From positions 1-64,000 of the forward strand of contig DASPQJ010000056.1 in the NCBI GenBank assembly GCA_035625025.1: DNA of 64,000 nucleotides, read 5' to 3'. Within the stretch, counting starts at the first letter, position 1, and each line of letters opens with the position of its first letter. This DNA comes from Bog-793 sp035625025 (GTDB lineage: Bacteria > Actinomycetota > Acidimicrobiia > Acidimicrobiales > Bog-793). Below the pieces are notes generated by a model. It was given only the letters and a program-made list of their open reading frames with translations, was not told where the DNA came from and did not search any database. Shown here piece by piece: positions 44,176 through 52,764 of the stretch. A program made the position numbers and the translations under genes.

Positions 44176-45476
44176 GCACGACGAACTTTGAGTTCCTCGA
44201 CGCGCTGCAGCAGATCGCACGCGACAAGGGCATCGCGGTCGAGACGCTCCTCGAGGCGCTCGCCAACGCGCTCGTCGCGGCCTACAAGCGCCAGCCCGAT
44301 GCCGCCGAGGAGGCCTTCGTCACGATCGATTCGGACTCCGGAGAGATCCGTGTCTACGGACAGGAACTCGACGAGGACGGCAACGTCGTGCGCGAGTGGG
44401 ACGACACCCCCAACGATTTCGGCCGTATCGCGGCGCAGGCGGCGAAGCAGGTCATCTTGCAGCGGATCCGCGAGGCGGAGCGCGACCTCAAGTACGAGGA
44501 ATACGCCGGGCGCGAAGGCGACATCGTGACCGGGATCATCCAGCAGAGCGACAACCGCTACACGCTGCTCGACCTTGGAAAGGTCGAGGCTTTGCTGCCC
44601 CAGGCCGAGCAGGTCCCCTATGAGCGCTACGACCACGCGGCGCGCTTGAAGGCCTACATCGTCGAGGTGCGCAAGACCTCGAAAGGACCGCAGATAGTCG
44701 TCTCGCGCAGCCACCCCGGGCTCATCAAGCGGCTCTTCGAGCTTGAAGTCCCGGAAATCTCGAACGGCGTGGTCGAGATCAAGGCGTGCGCCCGCGAACC
44801 GGGGCACCGGACGAAGATCGCCGTGTGGTCGAACGACGCCAACGTCGACCCCGTCGGCGCCTGCGTCGGCGCGCGCGGCGCCCGCGTCCGGATGGTGACG
44901 AACGAGCTGCGGGGCGAGAAGGTCGACATCGTCCCGTACTCCGACGATCCCGCCGAGTTCGTCGCCCGCGCCCTGCAACCCGCCCGGGTGAAAGAGGTCC
45001 GCCTCGACGAGGAGACGGGGACGGCGACGGTCGTCGTCCACGACTTCCAGCTCTCGTTGGCGATCGGCAAGGAGGGGCAGAATGCCCGCCTGGCGGCTCG
45101 CCTCACGGGGTGGCGGATCGACATCAAGAGCGAGACCCAACTCGCCGAGGAGGAGAGCGGCGTGTCCTCGGTCGACTGGGCCGAGGGTGAATGGCTGCGG
45201 AACGAGTCCGGTGAGATGGTCTTCCAACCCGCCGGCGGCGGCGCTCCGGTTTCGATGGCCGAGTGGGCCCAAGGCGGTGAGCCGGAGAGTCCCGCCGCGC
45301 CGGCGGAGGTCCCGGCCGGCGCGGCCGAGGCCGCCCCCGCCGCAGGCGCGGCGGAGACGCCGCCCGAAGCCCCCGCGGGGGCCGTCGCCGACGAAGCCGG
45401 GACTGAGGATGTCGTCGGCGAGGGCGGCGGCGAGGTCGCGGCGTCACCGGGCGACGCGCCCAACGGATCGGCGTAG
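44172..45476 (+). CDS. nusA: Transcription termination/antitermination factor NusA
   Basis: A 434-residue protein: N-terminal RNA-polymerase-binding domain (NFEFLDALQQIARDKGIAVE), S1 domain (REGDIVTGIIQQSDNRYTLL), and KH domains with GACVGARGARVRMVTNEL and LAIGKEGQNARLAARLTGW. The C-terminus is a ~90-residue Ala/Glu/Pro-rich tail rather than the acidic repeats of proteobacteria. It modulates pausing and termination at RNA polymerase. The next gene, infB, follows after 160 nt, with no ylxR gene between them. Confidence 0.97.
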   Translation: MSTTNFEFLDALQQIARDKGIAVETLLEALANALVAAYKRQPDAAEEAFVTIDSDSGEIRVYGQELDEDGNVVREWDDTPNDFGRIAAQAAKQVILQRIREAERDLKYEEYAGREGDIVTGIIQQSDNRYTLLDLGKVEALLPQAEQVPYERYDHAARLKAYIVEVRKTSKGPQIVVSRSHPGLIKRLFELEVPEISNGVVEIKACAREPGHRTKIAVWSNDANVDPVGACVGARGARVRMVTNELRGEKVDIVPYSDDPAEFVARALQPARVKEVRLDEETGTATVVVHDFQLSLAIGKEGQNARLAARLTGWRIDIKSETQLAEEESGVSSVDWAEGEWLRNESGEMVFQPAGGGAPVSMAEWAQGGEPESPAAPAEVPAGAAEAAPAAGAAETPPEAPAGAVADEAGTEDVVGEGGGEVAASPGDAPNGSA

Positions 45477-45636
45477 CGGACCGCTGGCAACAGTCGAGGG
45501 CTGTCGGCCTGGCCGTCCTGTGGGGCGGGACACCGTGTCGGGCACGGCGCGAGTTGTCGTGTGCGAGGATGGATGGAGCCATCGCGCGCTGGAGTGCGGC
45601 GTGTGAGCTTCGTCGGGAAAAGGGGCTGTCGGGTAC

Positions 45637-48303
45637 TTGGCTAGGAAGATCCGCGTCTACGAGCTCGCGCGAGAGCTCGGCCTCACGAACAAGGAGGCGC
45701 TCGACCTCTCGCTGTCGCTCGGGATCGGGGTGAAGAGCCATTCGTCCTCGATCGAGGACGCCCAGGCGGACCGCGTCCGGCGCAAGGCCGAGCGCGAGGG
45801 TCTCATCCGGGAGGCCCAGCCCTCTCCTGAGCCCGCGCCGGAGCCGGTCAAGCCGCCCGCGACCCGTCGTGTTCCCGTTACCGGGCCCATCGCCGTGCCG
45901 GAGTCCCCCGCGGAGCCCGAGCCGGCGGCCTCCGTTCACCGCGTCGTGCGCAGCCGCCCCGCGTCCGAGCTGGGCGAGGTGCCACCGGCCGCGGCTCGGC
46001 CCGTCGTCGCGAGCCGCCCGGCCGCGCCGCGGGAGACCGCCCCGCTCCGTCCGGCCCCGCCCCGCAGCGCGGCCCCACCCGAGACCCCGGCGCGCCGGCC
46101 CCTCACGAGTGCAACCGGCAAGCCGATTCCGCCTCCTCCGGGCCCGCCGCGACCGAGCCCGCGCCGGCCGATCCCCCCGCCGCCCGGCATGGGCCCGCCG
46201 CGGCCGCCCGCAGGGGCGCGTCCCGCGCCTTCCGGCGGAGCGCGGGGCGGCGGATTCGGCTCCCGATCGGCGCCAGGAGGCACGCCGCGCACCGGCTTCG
46301 GGGGCGGTCGTCCCGGTGGTTTCGGCCGCCCGGGCGGTGGGTTGGGTCAGGGCCGCCCCCCGGGGGCGGGCGGACCGCCGACGGGGGGCACGCGGGGCGG
46401 ACCGGGAGGGCGTTCGCGGGCGCCGCAGCGGCGGACGCAGCGTCGCCGCCGCACCGTCGAAGAGCTCGAGCCGATCCAAGTCGCGACGTATGTCCCGTCG
46501 AACGCGCCCGTGCCCGACCACGAGGTGATCATCGAGCGTGGCAGTACCCCCCAGGAGGTCGGGCCGAAACTCAACCGCTCCGCCGGCGACGTCATCCGGT
46601 TCCTGTTCCTCCAGGGTGAGGTCGTGACGGCGACCCAGTCGCTCTCCGATGACATGATCGAGCTCTTCGCGGCCGAGATCGGGGCCCGGGTGGCCCTCGT
46701 CGACCCGGGAGAGGAGCAGGAGGCCGCGCTACAGGCGCGCTTTTTCGCCGCCGAGGCGACCGAGGTCGACCCGAAGATGCTGCGCTCCCGTCCGCCGATC
46801 GTGACGGTGATGGGGCACGTCGACCACGGCAAGACCCTCCTTCTCGACCGCATTCGCCGGACGAACGTCGCCGAAGGCGAGGCGGGCGGCATCACCCAGC
46901 ACATCGGCGCCTATCAGGTCGAGCGCGACGGCCAGCGGATCACCTTCATCGACACGCCGGGGCATGAGGCCTTCACCGCGATGCGCGCCCGCGGCGCCCA
47001 GGTGACCGACATCGTCGTGCTCGTCGTGGCGGCGGACGACGGCGTCATGCCCCAGACGGTCGAGGCGATCAACCACGCCAAGTCGGCGGGGGTGCCGATC
47101 ATCGTCGCCGTGAACAAGATCGACAAGGAGAGTGCGGATCCCAACCGGGTCCTCCAGCAGCTTTCGGAACAGGGACTCGTCCCCGAGGTCTGGGGCGGGG
47201 ACACGATCACCGTCGAGGTCTCGGCGCTCCAGGGCCTCGGGATCGACGACCTCCTGGACCAGATCGCCGTGCTCGCGGAGGTTCTCGAGCTGAGGGCGAG
47301 CCCCGAGGCGCCGGCACGGGGCGTCGTTTTGGAGGCGAACCTCGACGTCGGCCGCGGCCCGGTGGCGACGGTCATCATCCAGTCCGGAACGCTGCGCGTC
47401 GGCGACACGATCGTCGCCGGTCCGGCCTGGGGCAAGGTCCGCGCCCTCATCGACGAGAACGGCGACCAGGTGAAAGAGGCCCTGCCCTCGATGCCGGCCC
47501 AGGTCCTCGGGCTTTCGGAGCCCGCCACCGCCGGCGACGAGCTGCGGTCGACCGGGGGCCTCGGGATCGCCCGCACGATCGGCGAAGCCCGCGAGCAGCG
47601 CCAGCGCTTCGCCGGCTACGCCCCCTCGCCTTCGGCGACGGCGTCGGGCGCCAAGCTCGAGGACATCTTCGAACAGATCCAGCGCGGCGAGACGACAACT
47701 TTGAATCTCGTGCTGAAAGCTGACGTCCAGGGCTCGCTCGAGGCCGTGACGGAGAGTCTGCGTCGCCTCGAGCGCGAAGACGTGAAGGTCGCCTTCGTCC
47801 ATCGGGCGGTCGGCGGCATCACCGAGTATGACGTCCAGCTCGCCGTGGCCGCGACGGCGACGATCATCGGCTTCAACGTCCGGCCCGACCGTCGGGCGCG
47901 CGAGCTGGCCGAGACCCACAACGTGGAGATCCGCACCTACGAGATCATCTACAAGCTCGTCGAGGACATCGAGGCCGCGATGGTCGGGATGCTCGCCCCG
48001 GTCTTCGAAGAGATCGTGACGGGCGAGGCCGAGGTGCGCGAGATCTTCCGCGTTCCCCGAGTCGGCGCGGTCGCCGGTTGCTACGTGCTCAACGGGACGA
48101 TCACCCGTGGCTCCAAGGTCCGTTTCCTGCGCGAGGGCACGGTCATCTGGAAGGGCACGATCAGCTCGCTGCGCCGCTTCAAGGACGACGCGCGGGAGGT
48201 GCAAGCCGGTTTCGAGTGCGGTGTCGGGCTCAGCGATTTCCAGGACCTCCGCCAGGGCGATGTCATCGAGACCTTCGAGGAACGTGAGATCCCGAGAACC
48301 TGA
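45637..48303 (+). CDS. infB: Translation initiation factor IF-2
   Basis: An 888-residue GTPase that places fMet-tRNA on the 30S subunit. The TTG start (45637) begins the conserved IF2 N-terminal helix-turn domain (KIRVYELARELGLTNKEALD). A long Pro/Gly/Arg-rich linker (about residues 60-275) follows, then the G domain with G1 GHVDHGKTLL, G3 DTPGHEAF and G4 NKIDK, and domains II-IV ending VGLSDFQDLRQGDVIETFEE. The linker carries PPPG and GGxR repeats. The ribosome binding site is weak. Confidence 0.97.
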   Translation: MARKIRVYELARELGLTNKEALDLSLSLGIGVKSHSSSIEDAQADRVRRKAEREGLIREAQPSPEPAPEPVKPPATRRVPVTGPIAVPESPAEPEPAASVHRVVRSRPASELGEVPPAAARPVVASRPAAPRETAPLRPAPPRSAAPPETPARRPLTSATGKPIPPPPGPPRPSPRRPIPPPPGMGPPRPPAGARPAPSGGARGGGFGSRSAPGGTPRTGFGGGRPGGFGRPGGGLGQGRPPGAGGPPTGGTRGGPGGRSRAPQRRTQRRRRTVEELEPIQVATYVPSNAPVPDHEVIIERGSTPQEVGPKLNRSAGDVIRFLFLQGEVVTATQSLSDDMIELFAAEIGARVALVDPGEEQEAALQARFFAAEATEVDPKMLRSRPPIVTVMGHVDHGKTLLLDRIRRTNVAEGEAGGITQHIGAYQVERDGQRITFIDTPGHEAFTAMRARGAQVTDIVVLVVAADDGVMPQTVEAINHAKSAGVPIIVAVNKIDKESADPNRVLQQLSEQGLVPEVWGGDTITVEVSALQGLGIDDLLDQIAVLAEVLELRASPEAPARGVVLEANLDVGRGPVATVIIQSGTLRVGDTIVAGPAWGKVRALIDENGDQVKEALPSMPAQVLGLSEPATAGDELRSTGGLGIARTIGEAREQRQRFAGYAPSPSATASGAKLEDIFEQIQRGETTTLNLVLKADVQGSLEAVTESLRRLEREDVKVAFVHRAVGGITEYDVQLAVAATATIIGFNVRPDRRARELAETHNVEIRTYEIIYKLVEDIEAAMVGMLAPVFEEIVTGEAEVREIFRVPRVGAVAGCYVLNGTITRGSKVRFLREGTVIWKGTISSLRRFKDDAREVQAGFECGVGLSDFQDLRQGDVIETFEEREIPRT

Positions 48304-48356
48304 GCGTTGGTTTCCGCCCCACCGCCGCGGCGGGACGGAAGAAGGAGAACGACCCG

Positions 48357-48758
48357 ATGGCCCGATCTCGTCATCGTGGGACCGTGCGGTCCTACCCGCG
48401 GCTCGCCCGCGTCAACGCGCTCATCCAGGAGGTGCTCGCCGAGAAGATCGAACGGCTCGCCGACGCCGACGGACGACTGGCGCTCCTGACGGTCACCGAC
48501 GTCGCCTGCGAAGCGGACCTCCGGCACGCCGTCGTCTATCTCGCCTCGCTCTCCCCCGACGCCGCCGAGGCGCTCGAGGCGCGCCGGCGCGGACTGCAGA
48601 AAGCGATCGGAACCGAGGCGCGTCTCAAGCGCACGCCGACGCTGCGCTTTGCCGTCGACCCGGCCATCGTCGAGGGCAACCGGATCGAAGAAGCGCTGCG
48701 GCGGGCGAACGTCGCGCCGGGCGAAGCGGGCGATGCCGGCCCGCGCAAGGAATCCTGA
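48357..48758 (+). CDS. rbfA: 30S ribosome-binding factor RbfA
   Basis: A 133-residue KH-like protein: YPRLARVNALIQEVLAEKIE, LLTVTDVACEADLRHAVVYL, and the late block LKRTPTLRFAVDPAIVEGNR. It is needed for late 16S rRNA processing and cold adaptation. The ATG follows AAGAAGGAGAACGACCC. Its TGA overlaps the CTG proposed as the truB start. Confidence 0.95.
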   Translation: MARSRHRGTVRSYPRLARVNALIQEVLAEKIERLADADGRLALLTVTDVACEADLRHAVVYLASLSPDAAEALEARRRGLQKAIGTEARLKRTPTLRFAVDPAIVEGNRIEEALRRANVAPGEAGDAGPRKES

Positions 48759-49699
48759 CGACCCGGTCCGAGACGAGCTCCCCGACCGGCAGGCGGGGGA
48801 GTCTTGACGGGGTCGTCGTCGTCGACAAGCCCGCGGGTTGGACGTCGCACGACGTCGTCGCCAAGGTCCGGGGGGTTCTCGGTGAGCGTCGCTGCGGGCA
48901 CGCCGGGACGCTCGATCCGGAGGCGACGGGGGTGCTCGTCATCGGGGTCGGGCGGGCGACGCGCCTGCTGCGCTTCGCGACCGCACTTGCCAAGTCCTAT
49001 GTCGGCGAAATCGTGCTCGGAACCGCGACGTCGACGCTCGACGCGTCCGGAACGGTGACGGGATCGTTCGACATGTCGGCGCTCACGCCCGACGAGGTGC
49101 GGACCGCGGCCCGGCGACTGACCGGGAGGATCCTGCAGACCCCGCCGATGGTGTCAGCGGTGCAGGTCGCCGGGCGGCGTCTCCACGAGCTCGCCCGCGT
49201 CGGGGTCGAAGTGGAACGGCGGCCGCGCCCGGTCGAGGTCTTCTCGTTCCAGGTCGATCCCACCGACGACCGGGCCGTCTATCGCCTCGCCGTCGAGTGC
49301 TCCTCGGGCACCTACGTGCGCGCGCTCGCCGCGGACCTCGGCGTGGCGCTCGGCGGCGGCGCCCACCTGCGATCGCTCCGTCGCCTCGCCGTCGGGCGTT
49401 TCTCGGTGACCGAGGCGGTACCGCTCGACGCACTCGGCGTCGACGACGTGCGTCCGAGGGGAGAGCTCGTCGCACACCTGCCGTCCGTTGTCGCCGAGGC
49501 GACGGTCGCGAGGGCGATCGCCCACGGCCGGGTGCTGTCGCGTCAAGCAGTCGGCGCGACGGGCGAAGGTCCCTGGGCCGTATTCGACGCCTTCGGGCAA
49601 CTGCTCGCCGTTTACGCGCCTTTCGGGGTCGAACGCCTGAAGCCTCTCGTCGTCGTGTGCGGCGCGGATCCCGGCGGGGGCGCGTCGTCCGCCGAGTAG
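48755..49699 (+). CDS. truB: tRNA pseudouridine(55) synthase TruB, probable CTG start
   Basis: A 314-residue synthase making psi-55 in the tRNA T-loop: GVVVVDKPAGWTSHDVVAKV, catalytic Asp in GHAGTLDPEATGVLVIGVG, SAVQVAGRRLHELAR and CSSGTYVRALAADLG. No ATG, GTG or TTG occurs in frame before the essential KPAGWTSH motif. The only near-cognate start is CTG at 48755-48757, inside CTGA with the rbfA stop and three nt after AAGGA. It would give the plausible N-terminus (M)TTRSETSSPTGRR. The usual nrnA/DHH gene between rbfA and truB is absent. Confidence 0.93.
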   Translation: MTTRSETSSPTGRRGSLDGVVVVDKPAGWTSHDVVAKVRGVLGERRCGHAGTLDPEATGVLVIGVGRATRLLRFATALAKSYVGEIVLGTATSTLDASGTVTGSFDMSALTPDEVRTAARRLTGRILQTPPMVSAVQVAGRRLHELARVGVEVERRPRPVEVFSFQVDPTDDRAVYRLAVECSSGTYVRALAADLGVALGGGAHLRSLRRLAVGRFSVTEAVPLDALGVDDVRPRGELVAHLPSVVAEATVARAIAHGRVLSRQAVGATGEGPWAVFDAFGQLLAVYAPFGVERLKPLVVVCGADPGGGASSAE

Positions 49700-49710
49700 C
49701 GTCGGACCTC

Positions 49711-50589
49711 GTGAGCGCCACCGCCCGACACCGCGGACACGCGGGGAACGCCGTCGCGACGATCGGCACCTTCGACGGCGTCCACGTCGGTCACCAGCGG
49801 CTGATCGACGAGACGCGACGCCAGGCCGCGGCGACCGGGTTGCCGGCCGTCGCCGTCACCTTTGACCGTCACCCGATGGCGATCGTCCGTCCCGGGTCCG
49901 CCCCGCGACTGCTCACCGGGCTCGACCACAAGCTCGAACTGCTGCGGGCCCGGCAAGTCGACGTCGTCGTGCTCGAGTTCGACGCGACTCTCGCCGCCGA
50001 GAGTGCCGAGGACTTCGTCCGCACCGTGCTCGTCGACCGGTTCGGCGTGCGCGGCCTCGTCGTCGGCTCGAGCTTCCGCTTCGGCCACCGACACCGCGGC
50101 GATGTCGCGCTGCTCGAGTCGATGGGCGCGAGCCTCGGCTTCTCGGTCACCGCGATCGAGCTCGTGGTCGACGACGCGGCGCACACCGTCGTGTCGTCGT
50201 CGTTCATCCGCGCCCTCGTCGACGGGGCACGGCTCGACGAGGCGCGCCGTCTGCTCGGGCGCGAGCACGAGGTGCGTGGCGCCCTCGTCGCCGCCGGTCA
50301 GGGCTCGATCGCAATCCCGGCCGAGTTGCTCGTCCCCCCGGCGGGCGAGTACCGGGTCCTTTGGTCGACCGGGCGCGCCACCGGCACGGGGGTTGGCCGC
50401 GTGCTCGTCCCGAAGGGCGGCGACACAACTGCGATCGAACTTTTTCGGGATCGGGGAATCTCGGGCGACGGCGCCCCCGCCGACCTCGTCGACGGCGAGA
50501 AAATCGCCCTCCGGTTCGTCGCGCCGATCTCGCCGGCGCCGGATCTCGGCCGTTCCCGGCCGACGAGCCGGTCGTGGGACCGTCGGTAG
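49711..50589 (+). CDS. ribF: RibF-like FAD synthetase with degenerate flavokinase domain
   Basis: A 292-residue protein. The N-terminal FMN adenylyltransferase domain is complete: GTFDGVHVGHQRLIDETRRQ, VAVTFDRHP, GSSFRFGHRHRGDVALLE, VSSSFIRALVDG. After about residue 190 the sequence (GREHEVRGALVAAGQGSIAI) is ~100 residues long and lacks the riboflavin-kinase signature G(F/Y)PTAN and the following catalytic region. FAD synthetase activity is therefore likely and riboflavin kinase activity doubtful. The GTG at 49711 lies 11 nt after truB. Confidence 0.88.
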   Translation: MSATARHRGHAGNAVATIGTFDGVHVGHQRLIDETRRQAAATGLPAVAVTFDRHPMAIVRPGSAPRLLTGLDHKLELLRARQVDVVVLEFDATLAAESAEDFVRTVLVDRFGVRGLVVGSSFRFGHRHRGDVALLESMGASLGFSVTAIELVVDDAAHTVVSSSFIRALVDGARLDEARRLLGREHEVRGALVAAGQGSIAIPAELLVPPAGEYRVLWSTGRATGTGVGRVLVPKGGDTTAIELFRDRGISGDGAPADLVDGEKIALRFVAPISPAPDLGRSRPTSRSWDRR

Positions 50590-50599
50590 GATCGGCGCC

Positions 50600-51097
50600 G
50601 TGGCGACGCACCCCATCAGGGTCTTCGGCGACCCGGTGCTGCGCCAGCCGACCCGCGAGGTCGACGAGATCGACGCCGCGCTCGTCCAGCTCGCCGACGA
50701 GATGCTCGAGACGATGTACGCCGCGCCGGGGGTGGGTCTCGCGGCGCCGCAGGTCGGTGTGCAGCGCCGCTTTTTCGTCTACGACGTCGGCGATGGGCCC
50801 GGCGTGATCGTCAACCCGCGCATCGTCGAGACCTCGGGCACCTGGACCTACCTCGAGGGGTGCCTGTCGGTTCCCGACCTGCACTGGGAGATCGTCCGCC
50901 CGGCCAGGGTCCACCTCGTCGGGATCGGGCTCGACGGCCGCGAGCTCGACCTCGAAGCCGACGAACTCCTCGGCCGCTGCTTCCAGCACGAGGTCGACCA
51001 TCTCGACGGGACGCTGCTCGTCGAGCGGCTCGAGGCTGGCGATCGCAAGGACGCGCTGCGCATCCTGCGCGAGCGGGCACTCGCCGGCGGACGCTAG
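50600..51097 (+). CDS. def: Peptide deformylase
   Basis: A 165-residue Fe/Zn metallohydrolase removing formyl from nascent proteins. All three motifs are present: GVGLAAPQ, EGCLSVP (metal Cys) and QHEVDHLDG (two metal His plus catalytic Glu). The GTG starts at 50600, 10 nt after ribF. It is followed by fmt, the enzyme that adds the formyl group, as in many bacteria. Confidence 0.97.
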   Translation: MATHPIRVFGDPVLRQPTREVDEIDAALVQLADEMLETMYAAPGVGLAAPQVGVQRRFFVYDVGDGPGVIVNPRIVETSGTWTYLEGCLSVPDLHWEIVRPARVHLVGIGLDGRELDLEADELLGRCFQHEVDHLDGTLLVERLEAGDRKDALRILRERALAGGR

Positions 51098-51106
51098 GAG
51101 CGGGCC

Positions 51107-51988
51107 CTGAGCCGGCTCGTCTTCCTCGGCACCCCGGAAGTGGCGGCCGGCACGCTGCGGGCGCTCGTCGAGGGCGGCCACGACGTCGCGCTCGTCGTCA
51201 CGCGCCCGGACCGCCGGCGCGGGCGACGGGCCCCGCCGTCGCCGACTCCGGTGGGAAAGGTCGCGAGGACACTCGGGATCGCGGTGACCGAGCGCGTCGA
51301 GGACGTCATGGGGGTGGGCGCGCCCTTCGGCGTCGTCGTCGCCTTCGGCCGGATCATCGCCGCGGAAGTGCTCAAGCGGGTCCCGATGCTGAACCTCCAT
51401 TTCTCGCTGCTGCCGCGTTGGCGCGGCGCGGCGCCCGTCGAGCGGGCGATCCTCGCCGGCGACCCGACGACCGGCGTCTGCCTGACGGCGGTCGAGGAAG
51501 GTCTCGACACCGGCCCCGTCTTCGCCTGCCGGCAGGTGGCGATCGGCGCCGAGGAGACGGCCGACGAGCTGCGGCGGCGCCTCGGGGATCTCGGGAGTTC
51601 GCTCCTGCTCGATCTGCTCGGCCGGCCGCACGGGCTGCCGGAACCGGTCCCCCAGTGCGGGGAGCCGACCTACGCCGCCAAGCTCACGCCCCTCGAGCTG
51701 CGGCTCGACTTCCGCCGTCCCGCCCTCGAGGTCGCCCGCGTCGTGCGAGTCGGACGGGCATGGACGACGTTCCGCGGCCGGCGCCTCCTCGTCGTGGCGG
51801 CACGTCCCCGCCCGCCGGGCGCGGCGCCGGTCCCGGCCCGACCCGGCCTTCTGGAGGGGTCGCTCGTCCACACGGGGGCGGGCGTCCTCGAACTCCTCAC
51901 GGTCCAGTCCGCCGGACGCGGGCCGCTTCCTTTCGCCGCCTGGAGCTCGGGGGCGCGACCGAGCCCCGGGGAGTTCCTCGGCGACTAG
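51107..51988 (+). CDS. fmt: Methionyl-tRNA formyltransferase, probable CTG start
   Basis: A 293-residue transferase formylating initiator Met-tRNA. It has the first strand SRLVFLGTPEVAAGTLRALV, the catalytic block LNLHFSLLPRWRGAAPVERA (Asn, His) and Asp in GLDTGPVFACR. The nearest ordinary start, GTG at 51140, would delete the first beta strand and the FLGTPE loop. CTG at 51107-51109 restores them and lies 6 nt after AGGAG, ideal ribosome-binding geometry. It is 9 nt after the def stop. Confidence 0.95.
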   Translation: MSRLVFLGTPEVAAGTLRALVEGGHDVALVVTRPDRRRGRRAPPSPTPVGKVARTLGIAVTERVEDVMGVGAPFGVVVAFGRIIAAEVLKRVPMLNLHFSLLPRWRGAAPVERAILAGDPTTGVCLTAVEEGLDTGPVFACRQVAIGAEETADELRRRLGDLGSSLLLDLLGRPHGLPEPVPQCGEPTYAAKLTPLELRLDFRRPALEVARVVRVGRAWTTFRGRRLLVVAARPRPPGAAPVPARPGLLEGSLVHTGAGVLELLTVQSAGRGPLPFAAWSSGARPSPGEFLGD

Positions 51989-52053
51989 CGCCACTTGGAC
52001 GGACGCGGGCCGCGCCGCTCGGCGCGCGCCGCGCGGAGCGGTAGCGTCGCGGC

Positions 52054-52764
52054 GTGCTCCCGCGCGGTGAATTCCGGATCAATCCGTCCATCCTCGCGGC
52101 CGACTTCGGTGATCTCGCCGCGGAGGTCGGCAAGGTCGCGTCCGTGACCGACTGGCTGCACGTCGACGTGATGGACGGGCACTTCGTCCCGAACCTCACG
52201 ATCGGTCCCCCTGTCGTCGCGTCCTTGCGCCGCCACAGCGAGGCGTTCTTCGACTGCCATCTCATGGTGACTGACCCCGGCGACCTCTTGGAGGGCTTCG
52301 CCGCGGCCGGCGCCAACCTCCTCACGGTCCACGTCGAGGTCGGCCACACGGCCGAACTCACCCGGCAGATCCGCGCTCTCGGTCTGCGGGTCGGACTCGC
52401 CCTCAACCCGGACACGCCGTTTGCCGCCGCGGAACCGTTTCTCGAGGCCCTCGACCTGTTGCTCTTGATGACGGTGTTCCCGGGGTTCGGGGCGCAGGCG
52501 TTCATTGCTGACGTCGTACCGAAGATCGAAGAAGCGCGCGCCGGGATCGAGCGGCGCGGACTTGAGGTCTCGATCGAGGTCGACGGCGGGATCGACGCAA
52601 CGACGGCCGCGACGACCGCCGCCGCCGGGGCGCGGGTCTTCGTCGCCGGCTCGGCCGTTTTCGGGAGCCCGCGGCCCGCGGCGGTCGTCGCGGCGCTGCG
52701 GGACTCGGTGGCGGCGGCCCTCGCCGGGGACGAGTCGAGCCCGTCGAACCCGAAGAGTCGATGA
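52054..52764 (+). CDS. rpe: Ribulose-phosphate 3-epimerase
   Basis: A 236-residue TIM-barrel epimerase interconverting ribulose-5-P and xylulose-5-P: INPSILAADFGDLAAEVGKV, metal/active-site HVDVMDGHFVPNLTIGPP, FDCHLMVTDP, LMTVFPGFGAQAFI and EVDGGIDATTAA. It starts at GTG 52054. It overlaps hisG by 4 nt. Both enzymes touch pentose-phosphate/PRPP metabolism. Confidence 0.96.
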   Translation: MLPRGEFRINPSILAADFGDLAAEVGKVASVTDWLHVDVMDGHFVPNLTIGPPVVASLRRHSEAFFDCHLMVTDPGDLLEGFAAAGANLLTVHVEVGHTAELTRQIRALGLRVGLALNPDTPFAAAEPFLEALDLLLLMTVFPGFGAQAFIADVVPKIEEARAGIERRGLEVSIEVDGGIDATTAATTAAAGARVFVAGSAVFGSPRPAAVVAALRDSVAAALAGDESSPSNPKSR

